Shown here: positions 1 through 8,394 of the stretch, one piece after another
Layout of the letters: every line of letters starts with the position of its first letter
Position numbering within the stretch: position 1 is the first letter of the stretch
Assembly (NCBI GenBank): GCA_905614375.1
Contig: CAJQSP010000017.1
Coordinates: forward strand, 1 to 57,711
Length of the DNA: 57,711 bases
Reading direction: 5' to 3'
Source: an uncultured Dehalococcoidales bacterium
GTDB taxonomy: Bacteria > Chloroflexota > Dehalococcoidia > UBA1151 > UBA1328
Made by a program: the position numbers and the translations under genes
The notes under the pieces: model-generated
The model's input: the letters and a program-made list of their open reading frames with translations, nothing else
Told to the model about the DNA's origin: nothing
Databases searched by the model: none

Positions 1-140
1 AGTCTGAGGCTGGTTCAAAGTATTTTGGCGGCACGATAGTGAGGCTAAAACGTCGATTGGTTATGCGCAAACATCCTTGCTCTTTTAAAGTAAAAATTCT
101 CCCCCACGAGAGAGGATTTAGGGTGGTACTGAAAAAAAGA
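1..140. other. Intergenic edge, no gene seen
   Basis: No reading frame, tRNA or clear terminator is recognisable between the window edge and the end of efp. A T/A-rich stretch near 80-150 could belong to the transcription end of efp, but no stable hairpin was seen. Confidence 0.4.
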
Positions 141-704
141 TTAGTCAGCGCGGCCAGTGTATTCACCGGTTGTTGAGTTAACAATGATTCGGTCGCCAGT
201 TGATACGAACAGGGGCACATTGAGAGTCAAGCCAGTGGTCGTAGTAGCTGGCTTGTTGGCTCCGCTTTGGGTATCGCCTTTAAGGCCGACTTCAGTCTGG
301 CCGATCTCGAGCGTTACAGACGGTGCAACTTGTACAGATAGCGCTTTGCCTTCGTACATCATCACTTCGAGCGTGTCGCCTTCAGCGATGTACTTGAGAG
401 CGTCGCCGAGCACTTCTTCAGCAATAGCGAATTGCTCGAAAGTCTCGGTGTCCATGAAGTTGTGCATATCGCCGTCTGGGTAGAGGTACTGCACTTTTGG
501 CGTGTCGACTTCGGCTCTGGTGAGCTTCTGGTTGCCTGCAAGCTTTCTCTCGTAGACATTGCCGGATTTAACCTGACGAACTTTTAGAGTGAGAGTGGGA
601 GGTGCCTTCGGAGCTTGGCGGTGTTGCCACTCGATGATCTGGTAAACATCATCGTCGAGGATGATGGTCATATTTCGACGAATTTCGCTTGAAGAGATGG
701 TCAT
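141..704 (-). CDS. efp: Translation elongation factor P
   Basis: EF-P binds between the ribosomal P and E sites and relieves stalling at proline runs. The 187-residue length and three-domain layout are normal: an N-terminal KOW-like domain (about 1-65) and two OB domains. The C-terminal signature is present (GLKGDT near 140, then a PLFV/GEY end). The tip loop that carries the modified residue reads APKAPP around Lys33, where the common form is PGKG. The lysine is kept but its neighbours are unusual. It is the last gene of a minus-strand run after the Xaa-Pro peptidase and aroQ, an order also known in Firmicutes. No EF-P modification gene lies in the window. Confidence 0.97.
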   Translation of the reverse strand: MTISSSEIRRNMTIILDDDVYQIIEWQHRQAPKAPPTLTLKVRQVKSGNVYERKLAGNQKLTRAEVDTPKVQYLYPDGDMHNFMDTETFEQFAIAEEVLGDALKYIAEGDTLEVMMYEGKALSVQVAPSVTLEIGQTEVGLKGDTQSGANKPATTTTGLTLNVPLFVSTGDRIIVNSTTGEYTGRAD

Positions 705-788
705 CGCAGTTCCTGAGGTTCCTTATCGTGGCATACGCCACTGCCTTACTTGTTTGTGGCGGGTATCAAATATACGTGATAGAAGCTG

Positions 789-1874
789 TTAGAACTTCAT
801 TTTAGCTGCGTGACTTAATACGCGAGCTTTGTCGTTTTCAAGAACAACGACGTCTTCTATGCGAACTCCGCCCCATCCGGGAATGTAAATACCTGGCTCG
901 ATGGTGAATGGCATTCTGTTTTCAAGCTTGCCTTTAGCGTTGGGTCCCACGCCTGGATTCTCGTGGACTTCGAGTCCGAGTCCGTGTCCAAGGCTGTGCC
1001 CGAAATCGTTTTCGTGCCCTGCTTCAGTGATAATTTTTCGAGCTATCGCATCACAGCCTTCACCGGTCATGCCCGATGTGACCATGTCTATGGCTGTGAG
1101 CTGGGCGGTAAGCACGATGTCGTAGACGCGTTTTACTTCGTCGTCGGCTTCGCCAAGTACGACTGTGCGAGTGAGGTCAGAACAGTAGCCCTGATACCGA
1201 GCTCCGCAGTCGAATACGATCGTTTGACCTTCCACCAATTTGCTATCGCTCGTTGCATGGTGAGGACGGGCTGCATTTGGACCAATTGCGACTATGGTTT
1301 CGAATGAAATAGATTCGGCGCCACGTTCTCGGACTGCCTTTTCGAATATCCAAGCAGCTTCTGTTTCGGTCATACCGACTTCAAGTTGACTGGCTGTTTC
1401 TTCGAACGCTTGGTCGCCAATGTCGATGGCTTGCTGAAGTAGCTCAAGCTCACCGGCGTCTTTGTAGGCTCGAAGGTCGACTCCGATGCCGGAAGTAGGC
1501 TTCAGTTCTGGGTTGGTGTCGTTTTCCTTGAGGGCTTTTTTGAAGCGTTCGAGGGTGCTTACCGTCATGTCATCAGCTTCAAATCCAAGAGTCTTGATCT
1601 CGAATTCATTCACCAATTTCGCAAGCCAGTCAGATGGTCCACTAATACGGTCGATTCGCCAGCCGGGAGCCTGCTGTTCAGCTAGCTCAGTGTAGCGGAA
1701 ATCAGTGCAGATGATAGCGTCGTTCTGTGTCACGAGCAAGTACCCTGCGCTGCTTACAAAGCCGGAGATATAACGCCTATTTTCACCGTTGCTGATGAAT
1801 ATGGCGTCGAGTTCGTCTTTTGCGAGGCGTTGTCGAAGTTTTTTGACGCGCGATGGAAATCGGAAATCGCTCAA
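789..1874 (-). CDS. Xaa-Pro aminopeptidase/dipeptidase, M24 family
   Basis: Cytoplasmic metallopeptidase that removes N-terminal residues preceding proline. The 361-residue protein has an N-terminal creatinase-like domain (about 1-130) and a C-terminal pita-bread fold. All five dinuclear metal ligands of the family can be placed: Asp222, Asp233, His297 (in GHSLGHG), Glu326 (in TIEPG) and Glu340 (in RIED). The short form matches the papA/yqhT type of peptidase found next to efp. It lies 28 bases after aroQ on the same strand and is probably co-transcribed. Whether it prefers dipeptides or longer peptides cannot be read from sequence. Confidence 0.94.
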   Translation of the reverse strand: MSDFRFPSRVKKLRQRLAKDELDAIFISNGENRRYISGFVSSAGYLLVTQNDAIICTDFRYTELAEQQAPGWRIDRISGPSDWLAKLVNEFEIKTLGFEADDMTVSTLERFKKALKENDTNPELKPTSGIGVDLRAYKDAGELELLQQAIDIGDQAFEETASQLEVGMTETEAAWIFEKAVRERGAESISFETIVAIGPNAARPHHATSDSKLVEGQTIVFDCGARYQGYCSDLTRTVVLGEADDEVKRVYDIVLTAQLTAIDMVTSGMTGEGCDAIARKIITEAGHENDFGHSLGHGLGLEVHENPGVGPNAKGKLENRMPFTIEPGIYIPGWGGVRIEDVVVLENDKARVLSHAAKMKF

Positions 1875-1902
1875 TGCGAATTAGCTCCCTAGAAAACTGC
1901 GA

Positions 1903-2373
1903 TTAGCTATTTATGACGGTTGTGAGGTGGTCGAGGGCGTAAATGTACCCGGAAGGACCGAATCCCGCCATCTGGCCAATTGCCTTGCCAGCGAAGACGG
2001 ATTCCTGGCGGAACTTTTCGCGGGCGTGAATGTTCGACAGATGAACTTCGATGAAAGGGAGTCCGCCGTCGAGTATCGCATCGAGAATCGAGTAGCCAAC
2101 CTGAGTTAGAGCTCCGGCATTGAGGATTATGCCATTGGCTTCAGCCGATGATTCTTGAATGAAATCAACAATCGAACCCTCGTGGTTCGATTGAAAGAAC
2201 TTCACATCGACTCCGAGAGAGGATGCTTTATTTGAAATATCGCTCTGGATATCATCGAGAGTTTTAGTCCCATACATCGATGCATCTCGTTTTCCGAGAT
2301 TGTTCAAATTGGGTCCGTTGATGACAAGAATCGTTGATGGCAATGTTGGCTCCCTAGTTGTCGGGTCGTTCAT
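1903..2373 (-). CDS. aroQ: 3-dehydroquinate dehydratase, type II
   Basis: Converts 3-dehydroquinate to 3-dehydroshikimate in the shikimate pathway. The length of 156 residues fits the type II dodecameric enzyme. Seen: the NGPNLNNLG start motif (about 19-27), the lid with the catalytic tyrosine in SMYG, the QSNHEG motif, a LNAGALT segment in place of the commoner NPGAYTHTS, and VHLSNIHAREKFR carrying the general-acid histidine. It lies between xerC and the peptidase on the same strand. No other aro gene is in the window. Confidence 0.95.
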   Translation of the reverse strand: MNDPTTREPTLPSTILVINGPNLNNLGKRDASMYGTKTLDDIQSDISNKASSLGVDVKFFQSNHEGSIVDFIQESSAEANGIILNAGALTQVGYSILDAILDGGLPFIEVHLSNIHAREKFRQESVFAGKAIGQMAGFGPSGYIYALDHLTTVINS

Positions 2374-2454
2374 GTTTTGTACTGTGGCTCAGTGAAGAAA
2401 GGCCACGATCAATAGTTATGTGCTAAGCGTACTACGAAGATTCGTTAGATTTCT

Positions 2455-3450
2455 TTAATTTCTCTTCGCTGGTTTGGCGGAGCTTGTTGATCTGTTGGCT
2501 CTGGGATGCGCGCTCAGGTATACAGACCGGGCTTGTTCGGCAGATACGTGAGTATAGATTTGCGTTGTTGCCGGGCTGCTGTGCCCGAGAAGATCTTGGA
2601 CTATTCGGAGGTCGGCTCCGCCATCTAGCAGGTGAGTAGCGAAGCTGTGTCGCAACGAATGAGTGTGGAAGTCTGGATCGAGTCCGGCAGCAATGGCGTA
2701 TTTTTTGACGATTCGCTGTATTGAGCGGGTTGATAGACGACCGCCAGACTGGTTCATCCACACGGCGGTATCGGATCCTCGACTAACAAATTTGAGTCTG
2801 ATGTTTTTGAGATAGTTCTCTATCCACTTGCTTGCAGATTGGCCGAAAAGGGCGATTCGAGGTTTCGATCCTTTACCGATCACTCGGACTTCACGGCTGT
2901 CCAGATCGATATCCGTGATATCGATTGCATATGCTTCAGAAACACGAAGACCAGCGCCATATAGCAGTTCAAGAATTGCTCGATCACGGATGCCTGCATC
3001 GGTGTTTGTGTCGGGTTCATCGAGGAGCCGATTGATTTCGTGACTTGATGCTATCGCTGGGAGCTTTTGCTCTTTTTTGGGCGCAGTCATCAGCTCGGTG
3101 TTATCTATCTCGATGACGCCAGAGCGGCGAAGGAACTGGAAGAATGATTTGAGAGCTGAGAGTTTGCGAGACACGCTGCTGCGGGTGAATCCGGTGGAGA
3201 TTAGCCATGCGAGATAACTGCGGAGAAACAGTCGATCTACAGTCGAAAGTTTTCCAACTTCTTTTTCATCGAGAAACTGAACAAATGGTGCGAGGTCGTT
3301 CACGTAGTTGCGAACGGTGTGAACGGCAAGTTGGCGGGTTGTTCCGATATGCTCTGCGTAGTTTCGTATCAAGTTCGAAATTTCGGGCACGTCAGACTCC
3401 CGTAGGGCCTCTTCCATGGCAGGCGAGGGGAGTTGCTTTGCGGTCGTCAT
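2455..3450 (-). CDS. xerC: Tyrosine recombinase XerC/XerD family
   Basis: Site-specific recombinase, most likely resolving chromosome dimers. The 331 residues comprise an N-terminal SAM-like DNA-binding domain (about 22-112) and a C-terminal catalytic domain. Catalytic residues are visible: Arg169 (GAGLRVSE), Lys193 (GKGSKPR), His264 and Arg267 (HSLRH), His290 (LLGHSS) and the nucleophile Tyr299 (IYTHVS). A short lysine/serine-rich tail follows. Placement directly downstream of topA repeats the topA-xerC order common in Firmicutes and Chloroflexota and favours XerC over a mobile integrase. No attachment-site repeats flank it. Confidence 0.93.
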   Translation of the reverse strand: MTTAKQLPSPAMEEALRESDVPEISNLIRNYAEHIGTTRQLAVHTVRNYVNDLAPFVQFLDEKEVGKLSTVDRLFLRSYLAWLISTGFTRSSVSRKLSALKSFFQFLRRSGVIEIDNTELMTAPKKEQKLPAIASSHEINRLLDEPDTNTDAGIRDRAILELLYGAGLRVSEAYAIDITDIDLDSREVRVIGKGSKPRIALFGQSASKWIENYLKNIRLKFVSRGSDTAVWMNQSGGRLSTRSIQRIVKKYAIAAGLDPDFHTHSLRHSFATHLLDGGADLRIVQDLLGHSSPATTQIYTHVSAEQARSVYLSAHPRANRSTSSAKPAKRN

Positions 3451-3507
3451 AATCGGACAGCCAAAATCGGTTCCTTCATCGCCACTTCATAAATTTCGAA
3501 GCCAAAA

Positions 3508-5622
3508 CTAGGTTTTGGCTTTGGCTTTAGGCTTCGCTTTTGCCTTAGTTCCGGTTTTCTTAGCAGCGGCTTTTTTCTTGGCAGGTTTTCGCTTTGCCGC
3601 GCGCTTTGCTTCAGCTGCTTCAGCTGCTTCAGCTGCTGCTTCAGGGTGCACGATCGAGCACTTCTCCATTGCAGTCTTCCAAGCGATCTCCCAGTTCTCT
3701 TTGATTTCGCCTGTGGCTCGTTCGCCGGGACGAGTGGAGATAGCGACGCGGCATTCCGGGAATTTTCCGCACGACAGGAATTTACCGAACCTGCTGGTAC
3801 GGATGACGAGATTATCTCCGCCTTCACATTTTTCATCGCTTACCTGAACTAACTTAGCTCGATCGACACGTTCTGCATTTTCGGTCGTTTCTGTGACCGC
3901 TTTGTCGAACGGACCGAAGAATTCCTTCAGCATTTCGACCCAGTCTTGCTTACCTTCTGCCACGGCGTCGAGTTTGGACTCCATGCCAGACGTGAAGCCG
4001 GTGTCCATAATGTTTGCAAAGTGCTCTGACAAGAAGTCAGATACTGCTACACCCATTGGAGTTGGCTTAAATCGAGATTTTTCTCGGTCGACATACTGTC
4101 TACCCTCGATTGTGCCGACAATAGACGCGTATGTGCTAGGGCGGCCTATTCCCTGTTCTTCCAAAAATCGAATTAGATTCGCTTCGGTGTAGCGAGGTGG
4201 CGGCTGAGTGAATTTCTGGTCGGCGTTCACGGTTTGCTTATTGTGAACATCGCCTTCGTTCATCGGAGGCAGCTGTTTGCTGTCGTCATCTTCAGCGTCT
4301 TCGTCTTTTGTCTCGATATAGAGCTTTCGATATCCATCAAACTTGATAACTGATCCTGTTGCGCGGACGGTATATTCGTTGCCGTTAGGAGCGACTGCGA
4401 TGATATCGACTCCGGTGTTGTCGACGATAGCGTCTGCCATCTGGCTGGCGATAGTTCGCTTCCAGATCATCGTGTAGAGACGTAGTTGTTCACTCGACAG
4501 AAATGGCTTTAACTTGTCAGGTGTGTTCGATGCAGATGTTGGGCGAACAGCTTCATGAGCTTCTTGCGCGGATTTGCTCCTGGTTTTGTACTTCTTAGGG
4601 CCAGTTGAGTATTCGTCGCCGTAAGTAGATTTTATGAAAGACATGGCTTCTTCCAGCGCGTTCTGGGAGAGGTTTACAGAGTCGGTACGCATGTAGGTGA
4701 TGAGACCGACAGGTTCGGGGCTACCGATTTCCATACCTTCGTAAAGATCCTGAGCGATGCGCATTGTCCGTTGAGCGCTGTATCGGAACGAGCGTGCAGC
4801 CTGTTGCTGCAGCGTGCTCGTTGTGAATGGCGGTCGTGGGCGTTGCTTGGCTTCTTTGCGAGTGACCTTTGAGACGGTATATGTCGCTACTTCGAGGTCA
4901 GTCTTGATCGCCATAGCAGTCGATTCGTTATCGACGACCGGTTTGCCTTCTTGGTCGGGCACGGATGTGAGATTGGCGTTGAAAGTGAACTTTCGGGATC
5001 CAGACTCAGTTTCCAGATCTACTGTTATTACCCAATACTCCACAGGATTGAATGCTTCAATTTCACGTTCGCGGTCGACGATAATTCTGAGTGCTACGGA
5101 TTGCACTCGACCGGCAGATAGCCCACGCTTAACCTTGCTCCACAGAACAGGGCTAAGTTTGTAACCAACGATTCGATCAAGAATTCGTCGTGCTTGCTGT
5201 GCGTTGACGAGCTCCATGTCGATTTCACGGGGGTGGGAGAACGCTTCTGCGACAGCTGAGTTTGTGATTTCGTGGAACACAACGCGTTTGATATTTTTGG
5301 CTTTGCCGAGGTCGGCTGCTTCGACGAGGTGCCATGAGATTGCTTCGCCTTCGCGGTCCGGGTCAGTTGCGAGGTATACGGAGTCGGCCTGTTTTGCCGC
5401 TTTTTTGATTTCGGCTATGAGGGTTGCTCGCCCACGTACGTTCTCGTAGGTAGGGTCAAATGTCAGATTTTCGACATCAACACTTAGTTTACTTTTGGGT
5501 AGGTCGCGAACGTGACCCATAGATGCCTTAACGATGTATCTGTCGCCAAGAAATCGGCCTACTGTTCGGGCCTTCGCCGGTGATTCGACGATGACAAGAT
5601 CACGATTTGACGTTTGCGCCAA
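3508..5622 (-). CDS. topA: DNA topoisomerase I (type IA)
   Basis: Relaxes negative supercoils by single-strand passage. It has 704 residues. The Toprim domain carries Glu13 (VIVESPAKA) and the Asp87-x-Asp89-x-Glu91 motif (TDPDREGE). The catalytic tyrosine is Tyr310 in LITYMRTDS. After the core comes one zinc-ribbon-like module in which only three of the usual four cysteines remain (CEGG, then SC and EC). The last 45 residues are a Lys/Ala-rich, presumably DNA-binding tail, partly coded by tandem Ala-Ala-Glu repeats. The gene lies between the dprA remnant and xerC, the usual dprA-topA-xerC order. Confidence 0.97.
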   Translation of the reverse strand: MAQTSNRDLVIVESPAKARTVGRFLGDRYIVKASMGHVRDLPKSKLSVDVENLTFDPTYENVRGRATLIAEIKKAAKQADSVYLATDPDREGEAISWHLVEAADLGKAKNIKRVVFHEITNSAVAEAFSHPREIDMELVNAQQARRILDRIVGYKLSPVLWSKVKRGLSAGRVQSVALRIIVDREREIEAFNPVEYWVITVDLETESGSRKFTFNANLTSVPDQEGKPVVDNESTAMAIKTDLEVATYTVSKVTRKEAKQRPRPPFTTSTLQQQAARSFRYSAQRTMRIAQDLYEGMEIGSPEPVGLITYMRTDSVNLSQNALEEAMSFIKSTYGDEYSTGPKKYKTRSKSAQEAHEAVRPTSASNTPDKLKPFLSSEQLRLYTMIWKRTIASQMADAIVDNTGVDIIAVAPNGNEYTVRATGSVIKFDGYRKLYIETKDEDAEDDDSKQLPPMNEGDVHNKQTVNADQKFTQPPPRYTEANLIRFLEEQGIGRPSTYASIVGTIEGRQYVDREKSRFKPTPMGVAVSDFLSEHFANIMDTGFTSGMESKLDAVAEGKQDWVEMLKEFFGPFDKAVTETTENAERVDRAKLVQVSDEKCEGGDNLVIRTSRFGKFLSCGKFPECRVAISTRPGERATGEIKENWEIAWKTAMEKCSIVHPEAAAEAAEAAEAKRAAKRKPAKKKAAAKKTGTKAKAKPKAKAKT

Positions 5623-5656
5623 CTGTTTATTCCCTCATTTGGGTGGTCACCATTTT

Positions 5657-6210
5657 TCATGACGATACCACCGGACGTTCTTTATCAGCAATGAATTGCA
5701 TCGAACCGCCCTGATGGGCGTTTCCCCTCAGTTCTAACATCACCAAAACTGAGCTTACGGCTGCTGCAGTCTCGCCCAGCGCTCGAGTGATGTCGTCCAC
5801 CTTCATCGGCTTCTTTGAATTTCAAGAAGATCGATAACGCGACGTTCGATACTTAATACATTGTTCTCACGCGCGTAGTTGTCAAGCGCGTTTTTACCAA
5901 ACGCAGCACTTTTCTCTGACGAACCTTGAGAATCGGGCTGCACGAAGGAAGATTGTACAGATTGATTCTCAAGGTTGAGATCTTCTAGGATATCGTCGGC
6001 AGTTGTAGTTGGGTTTGCACCTTGCTGAAATAGCCAATTGGTGCCTTTACTTTTTTCACTGAGCGCACTGCCCGGCACCGCGAAGACATCGGAGAGTGGA
6101 GCGCTCCAAGCGTCTTCGAGGTTGCCGAATCGTACTTCTGAGTTTCGCAAATGTTGCGGACCGATTACAGAGATTTGGTGGAATGCCACCCATTACTTCA
6201 AGTCATCCAT
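5657..6210 (-). pseudogene. dprA: Decayed dprA (DNA processing protein A)
   Basis: DprA loads RecA on incoming single strands during transformation. Reading from the ATG at 6210 gives MDDLK, then a TAA stop where tyrosine is expected, then WVAFHQI and the GNLEDAW segment typical of the DprA N-terminus. The text then jumps directly to VFAVPGS and KGTN, which close the Rossmann domain, so about 180 central residues, including the GSR-x-T motif, are missing. After LLEIQRSR a stop at about 5802 overlaps a new frame (ATGA) that continues the C-terminal winged helix (VDDITRALGE to GGSMQF) down to 5657. Nonsense codon, internal deletion and frameshift together make it a pseudogene. Position upstream of topA supports the identity. 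Confidence 0.85.
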
Positions 6211-6392
6211 TTGCCGAATGGTCACTTACTTAAGTGATGCTGTTATGGCAAGTGGAGTTGTCACATTGTCCATAGAGCAGCTTACTTGAGACGGACGAAA
6301 AGCTGGCAGTCCGGGGGGAGGGGCTGAATAGTATTTAGAATGCCGCTTTTCAGCAGCAGGTTGTGCATTGTAGAACCGCTGTCAAAAGAATA

Positions 6393-6482
6393 TGGCGGAG
6401 AGGACAGGATTCGAACCTGCGGTGAATTTGCACCCACACACGCTTTCCAAGCGTGCCCATTAAACCGCTCTGGCACCTCTCC
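6393..6482 (-). tRNA. tRNA-Ser (anticodon GGA)
   Basis: A 90-base class II tRNA with the 7-bp acceptor GGAGAGG/CCTCTCC, discriminator G and an encoded CCA. It has a long variable arm and a TTCGAAT T-loop. The anticodon loop reads CTTGGAAAG, giving GGA, which reads UCC/UCU serine codons. Confidence 0.95.
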
Positions 6483-6559
6483 GCGGCAGCTTTAGACCGA
6501 TTGAATTCGGTCTTCGCTCATCGTTGTTGGAAGGCGGCGGACCAATTCCGATGTATATA

Positions 6560-6649
6560 TGGCGGAGAGAGCGGGATTCGAACCCGCGATATGCGGATGC
6601 ATATACCGGTTTTCGAGACCGGCGCCTTCAGCCACTCAGCCATCTCTCC
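6560..6649 (-). tRNA. tRNA-Ser (anticodon CGA)
   Basis: A 90-base class II tRNA with acceptor GGAGAGA/TCTCTCC, discriminator G, encoded CCA and a long variable arm that forms a stem. The anticodon loop TCTCGAAAA gives CGA (UCG serine codon). It lies 77 bases upstream of the other tRNA-Ser on the same strand, so the pair is probably one transcript. Confidence 0.95.
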
Positions 6650-6805
6650 TAAGTCATCAACTATAACAATCTAGTTTGCTCTTTCGGTGTACCAGTTTGG
6701 AAAAATATTGCGAATTTTCCTGAAGTAATCGCAACTACGCGTATACTGAAGTGTTGGCGCATAGTAATTTGAATCCATACGATTGGATTAGTTGTCGACT
6801 TATAT

Positions 6806-6842
6806 CCACACCCTTTATTCGGGCAACTAGGATCGGGTGTGG
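6806..6842 (+). other. Inverted repeat upstream of glmU
   Basis: CCACACCC (6806-6813) and GGGTGTGG (6835-6842) are perfectly complementary around a 21-base spacer, in the 270-base gap between the tRNA genes and glmU. No T-run follows on the plus strand, so it looks more like a leader hairpin or operator for glmU than a terminator. The function is a guess. Confidence 0.4.
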
Positions 6843-6919
6843 TGCTTGTTCGCATTAGATTGGAATTGAACGACACTGTTTACGCACGCTGTACGGTGCT
6901 CATCAAAGGTGATCGATAG

Positions 6920-8263
6920 TTGACGACTGCCGGAATAATCCTCGCTGCCGGTAAGGGCACGCGAATGAAATCTAACCTACCTAAGATGCTGCATAAGGTT
7001 GCTGGGGTGGCATTAGTGGGGCACGTTGTGCGCATAATGCAGATTGGGGGTATCGAAGATATCAACGTAGTCGTTTCGAGCGATATTGCCGATTCCGCTG
7101 AACTTCATGAGGCATTATCGCCGCGTGTGAGGGTTTCAGTACAAGCAGAGCAATTGGGTACTGCCGATGCGCTTCAAGCGGCTAAGTCGGAGGTTGCAGG
7201 TGCCGACACGATCATTGTTGCTCCAGCTGACGTGATTCTCGTGACAGATGAGCTCGTAAGGCAGTTGCTCGATCACCACATTACATCAAATTCACTCGCA
7301 ACTGTTCTTGGTGCAAGGGTTGATGATCCGACCGGATTGGGACGGATAAAACTGGATGATTATGGTCGGCCGTCGGCGATTTTGGAAGAACATGAAGCCG
7401 ACGATAAACTTTTGCGCAGCAAGTTAATTAATACGGCCTGGTACTGCTTCGACAATCGTTGGATTTGGGATGAACTCGATAAGGTGAGCGCCGGCTGTAC
7501 TGGGGAATTTTACTTGCCGAGAGTCATAGCGAGCGCTGCAGTACAGGATCGCTCAGGTGTAGTTATATCGAACGACCCAGACACAGGGCGTGGCGTAAAT
7601 GACAAAGTGCAGTTGTCGAGGGTTGAGTCGATCATGCGCAAACGCACGAACGAGGCACATATGGCGATCGGGGTGACTATTGACGATCCCGCAGCCACAT
7701 ATATAGATGTCGATGTAAAGATTGGTGCCGATACGACGATCAGGCCGGGCTCTTATATAGGAACTCGATCGGTAATTGGTTCAGGCGTAGTCATTGGCCC
7801 AAATACGCAAATTACTGGTAGCCGAGTTGGTGACAACGCGATTGTCGACGGAGCACGCGTACTGGATTCGATAGTGGGCGAAGGTGCTAGCGTCGGTTCA
7901 AATGCGCTGCTTCGTGATGGGGCAGAGCTAAAACCACGATCAAAAGTTGGAAACTTAGCCGAGATCAAGAATTCCGTTATCGGAAGTGATTCCAGCGTTT
8001 CGCACTTCAGTTACGTTGGCGATGCTGCAGTAGGCGAAAATGTGAACATTGGTGCTGGGGCGATCACCTGTAATTTCGATGGGAAAAATAAGCACAGAAC
8101 GGTGATTGAAGATGATGTATTAATTGGCTCGGGCACCATGCTGATAGCTCCGGTCACAATCGGAAAAGCAGCTCGTACTGGTGCCGGTTCTGTCGTGCGT
8201 GTCGACGTTATAGCAGGCGACACAGTAGCCGGAGTGCCGGCAAAATCTATAAAATTTAGTTGA
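6920..8263 (+). CDS. glmU: Bifunctional UDP-GlcNAc pyrophosphorylase / GlcN-1-P acetyltransferase
   Basis: Makes UDP-N-acetylglucosamine for cell wall and surface glycans in two steps: acetylation of glucosamine-1-phosphate, then uridylyl transfer. It has 447 residues. The N-terminal pyrophosphorylase motif LAAGKGTRMKSNLPK begins at about residue 8. From about residue 250 to the end there is a left-handed beta-helix of hexapeptide repeats, and GAGAITCNFDG carries the acetyltransferase-site motif. The start is TTG at 6920; this start places the nucleotide-binding motif at the normal distance from the N-terminus. It stands alone, with no glmM or glmS beside it. Confidence 0.95.
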   Translation: MTTAGIILAAGKGTRMKSNLPKMLHKVAGVALVGHVVRIMQIGGIEDINVVVSSDIADSAELHEALSPRVRVSVQAEQLGTADALQAAKSEVAGADTIIVAPADVILVTDELVRQLLDHHITSNSLATVLGARVDDPTGLGRIKLDDYGRPSAILEEHEADDKLLRSKLINTAWYCFDNRWIWDELDKVSAGCTGEFYLPRVIASAAVQDRSGVVISNDPDTGRGVNDKVQLSRVESIMRKRTNEAHMAIGVTIDDPAATYIDVDVKIGADTTIRPGSYIGTRSVIGSGVVIGPNTQITGSRVGDNAIVDGARVLDSIVGEGASVGSNALLRDGAELKPRSKVGNLAEIKNSVIGSDSSVSHFSYVGDAAVGENVNIGAGAITCNFDGKNKHRTVIEDDVLIGSGTMLIAPVTIGKAARTGAGSVVRVDVIAGDTVAGVPAKSIKFS

Positions 8264-8307
8264 TCGAATTATGTTTCGAGTAAATGTTGAGATAGAAATT
8301 TAAAGGA

Positions 8308-8394
8308 ATGACCAAAAATACAGAAGACCCCGTCAGTACGGGGCAGCCTCCAGATACGAAGCAACAGCCGACCCGGTTTGAGGTGATTTCGTAG
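8308..8394 (+). CDS. Possible 28-residue leader or small protein before the CBS gene
   Basis: An ATG at 8308 follows an AAAGGA motif at close spacing and opens a 28-codon frame rich in Pro, Gln, Thr and charged residues, with no recognisable domain. Its TAG stop shares one base with the GTG start of the next gene (TAGTG), the geometry of translational coupling. It may be a genuine micro-protein, a coupling leader, or a chance frame. Confidence 0.35.
   Translation: MTKNTEDPVSTGQPPDTKQQPTRFEVIS

Noticed and set aside
2455..3450. Integrase of a mobile element
   Set aside because: The recombinase sits in the conserved topA-xerC context, with no attachment repeats or element cargo next to it.
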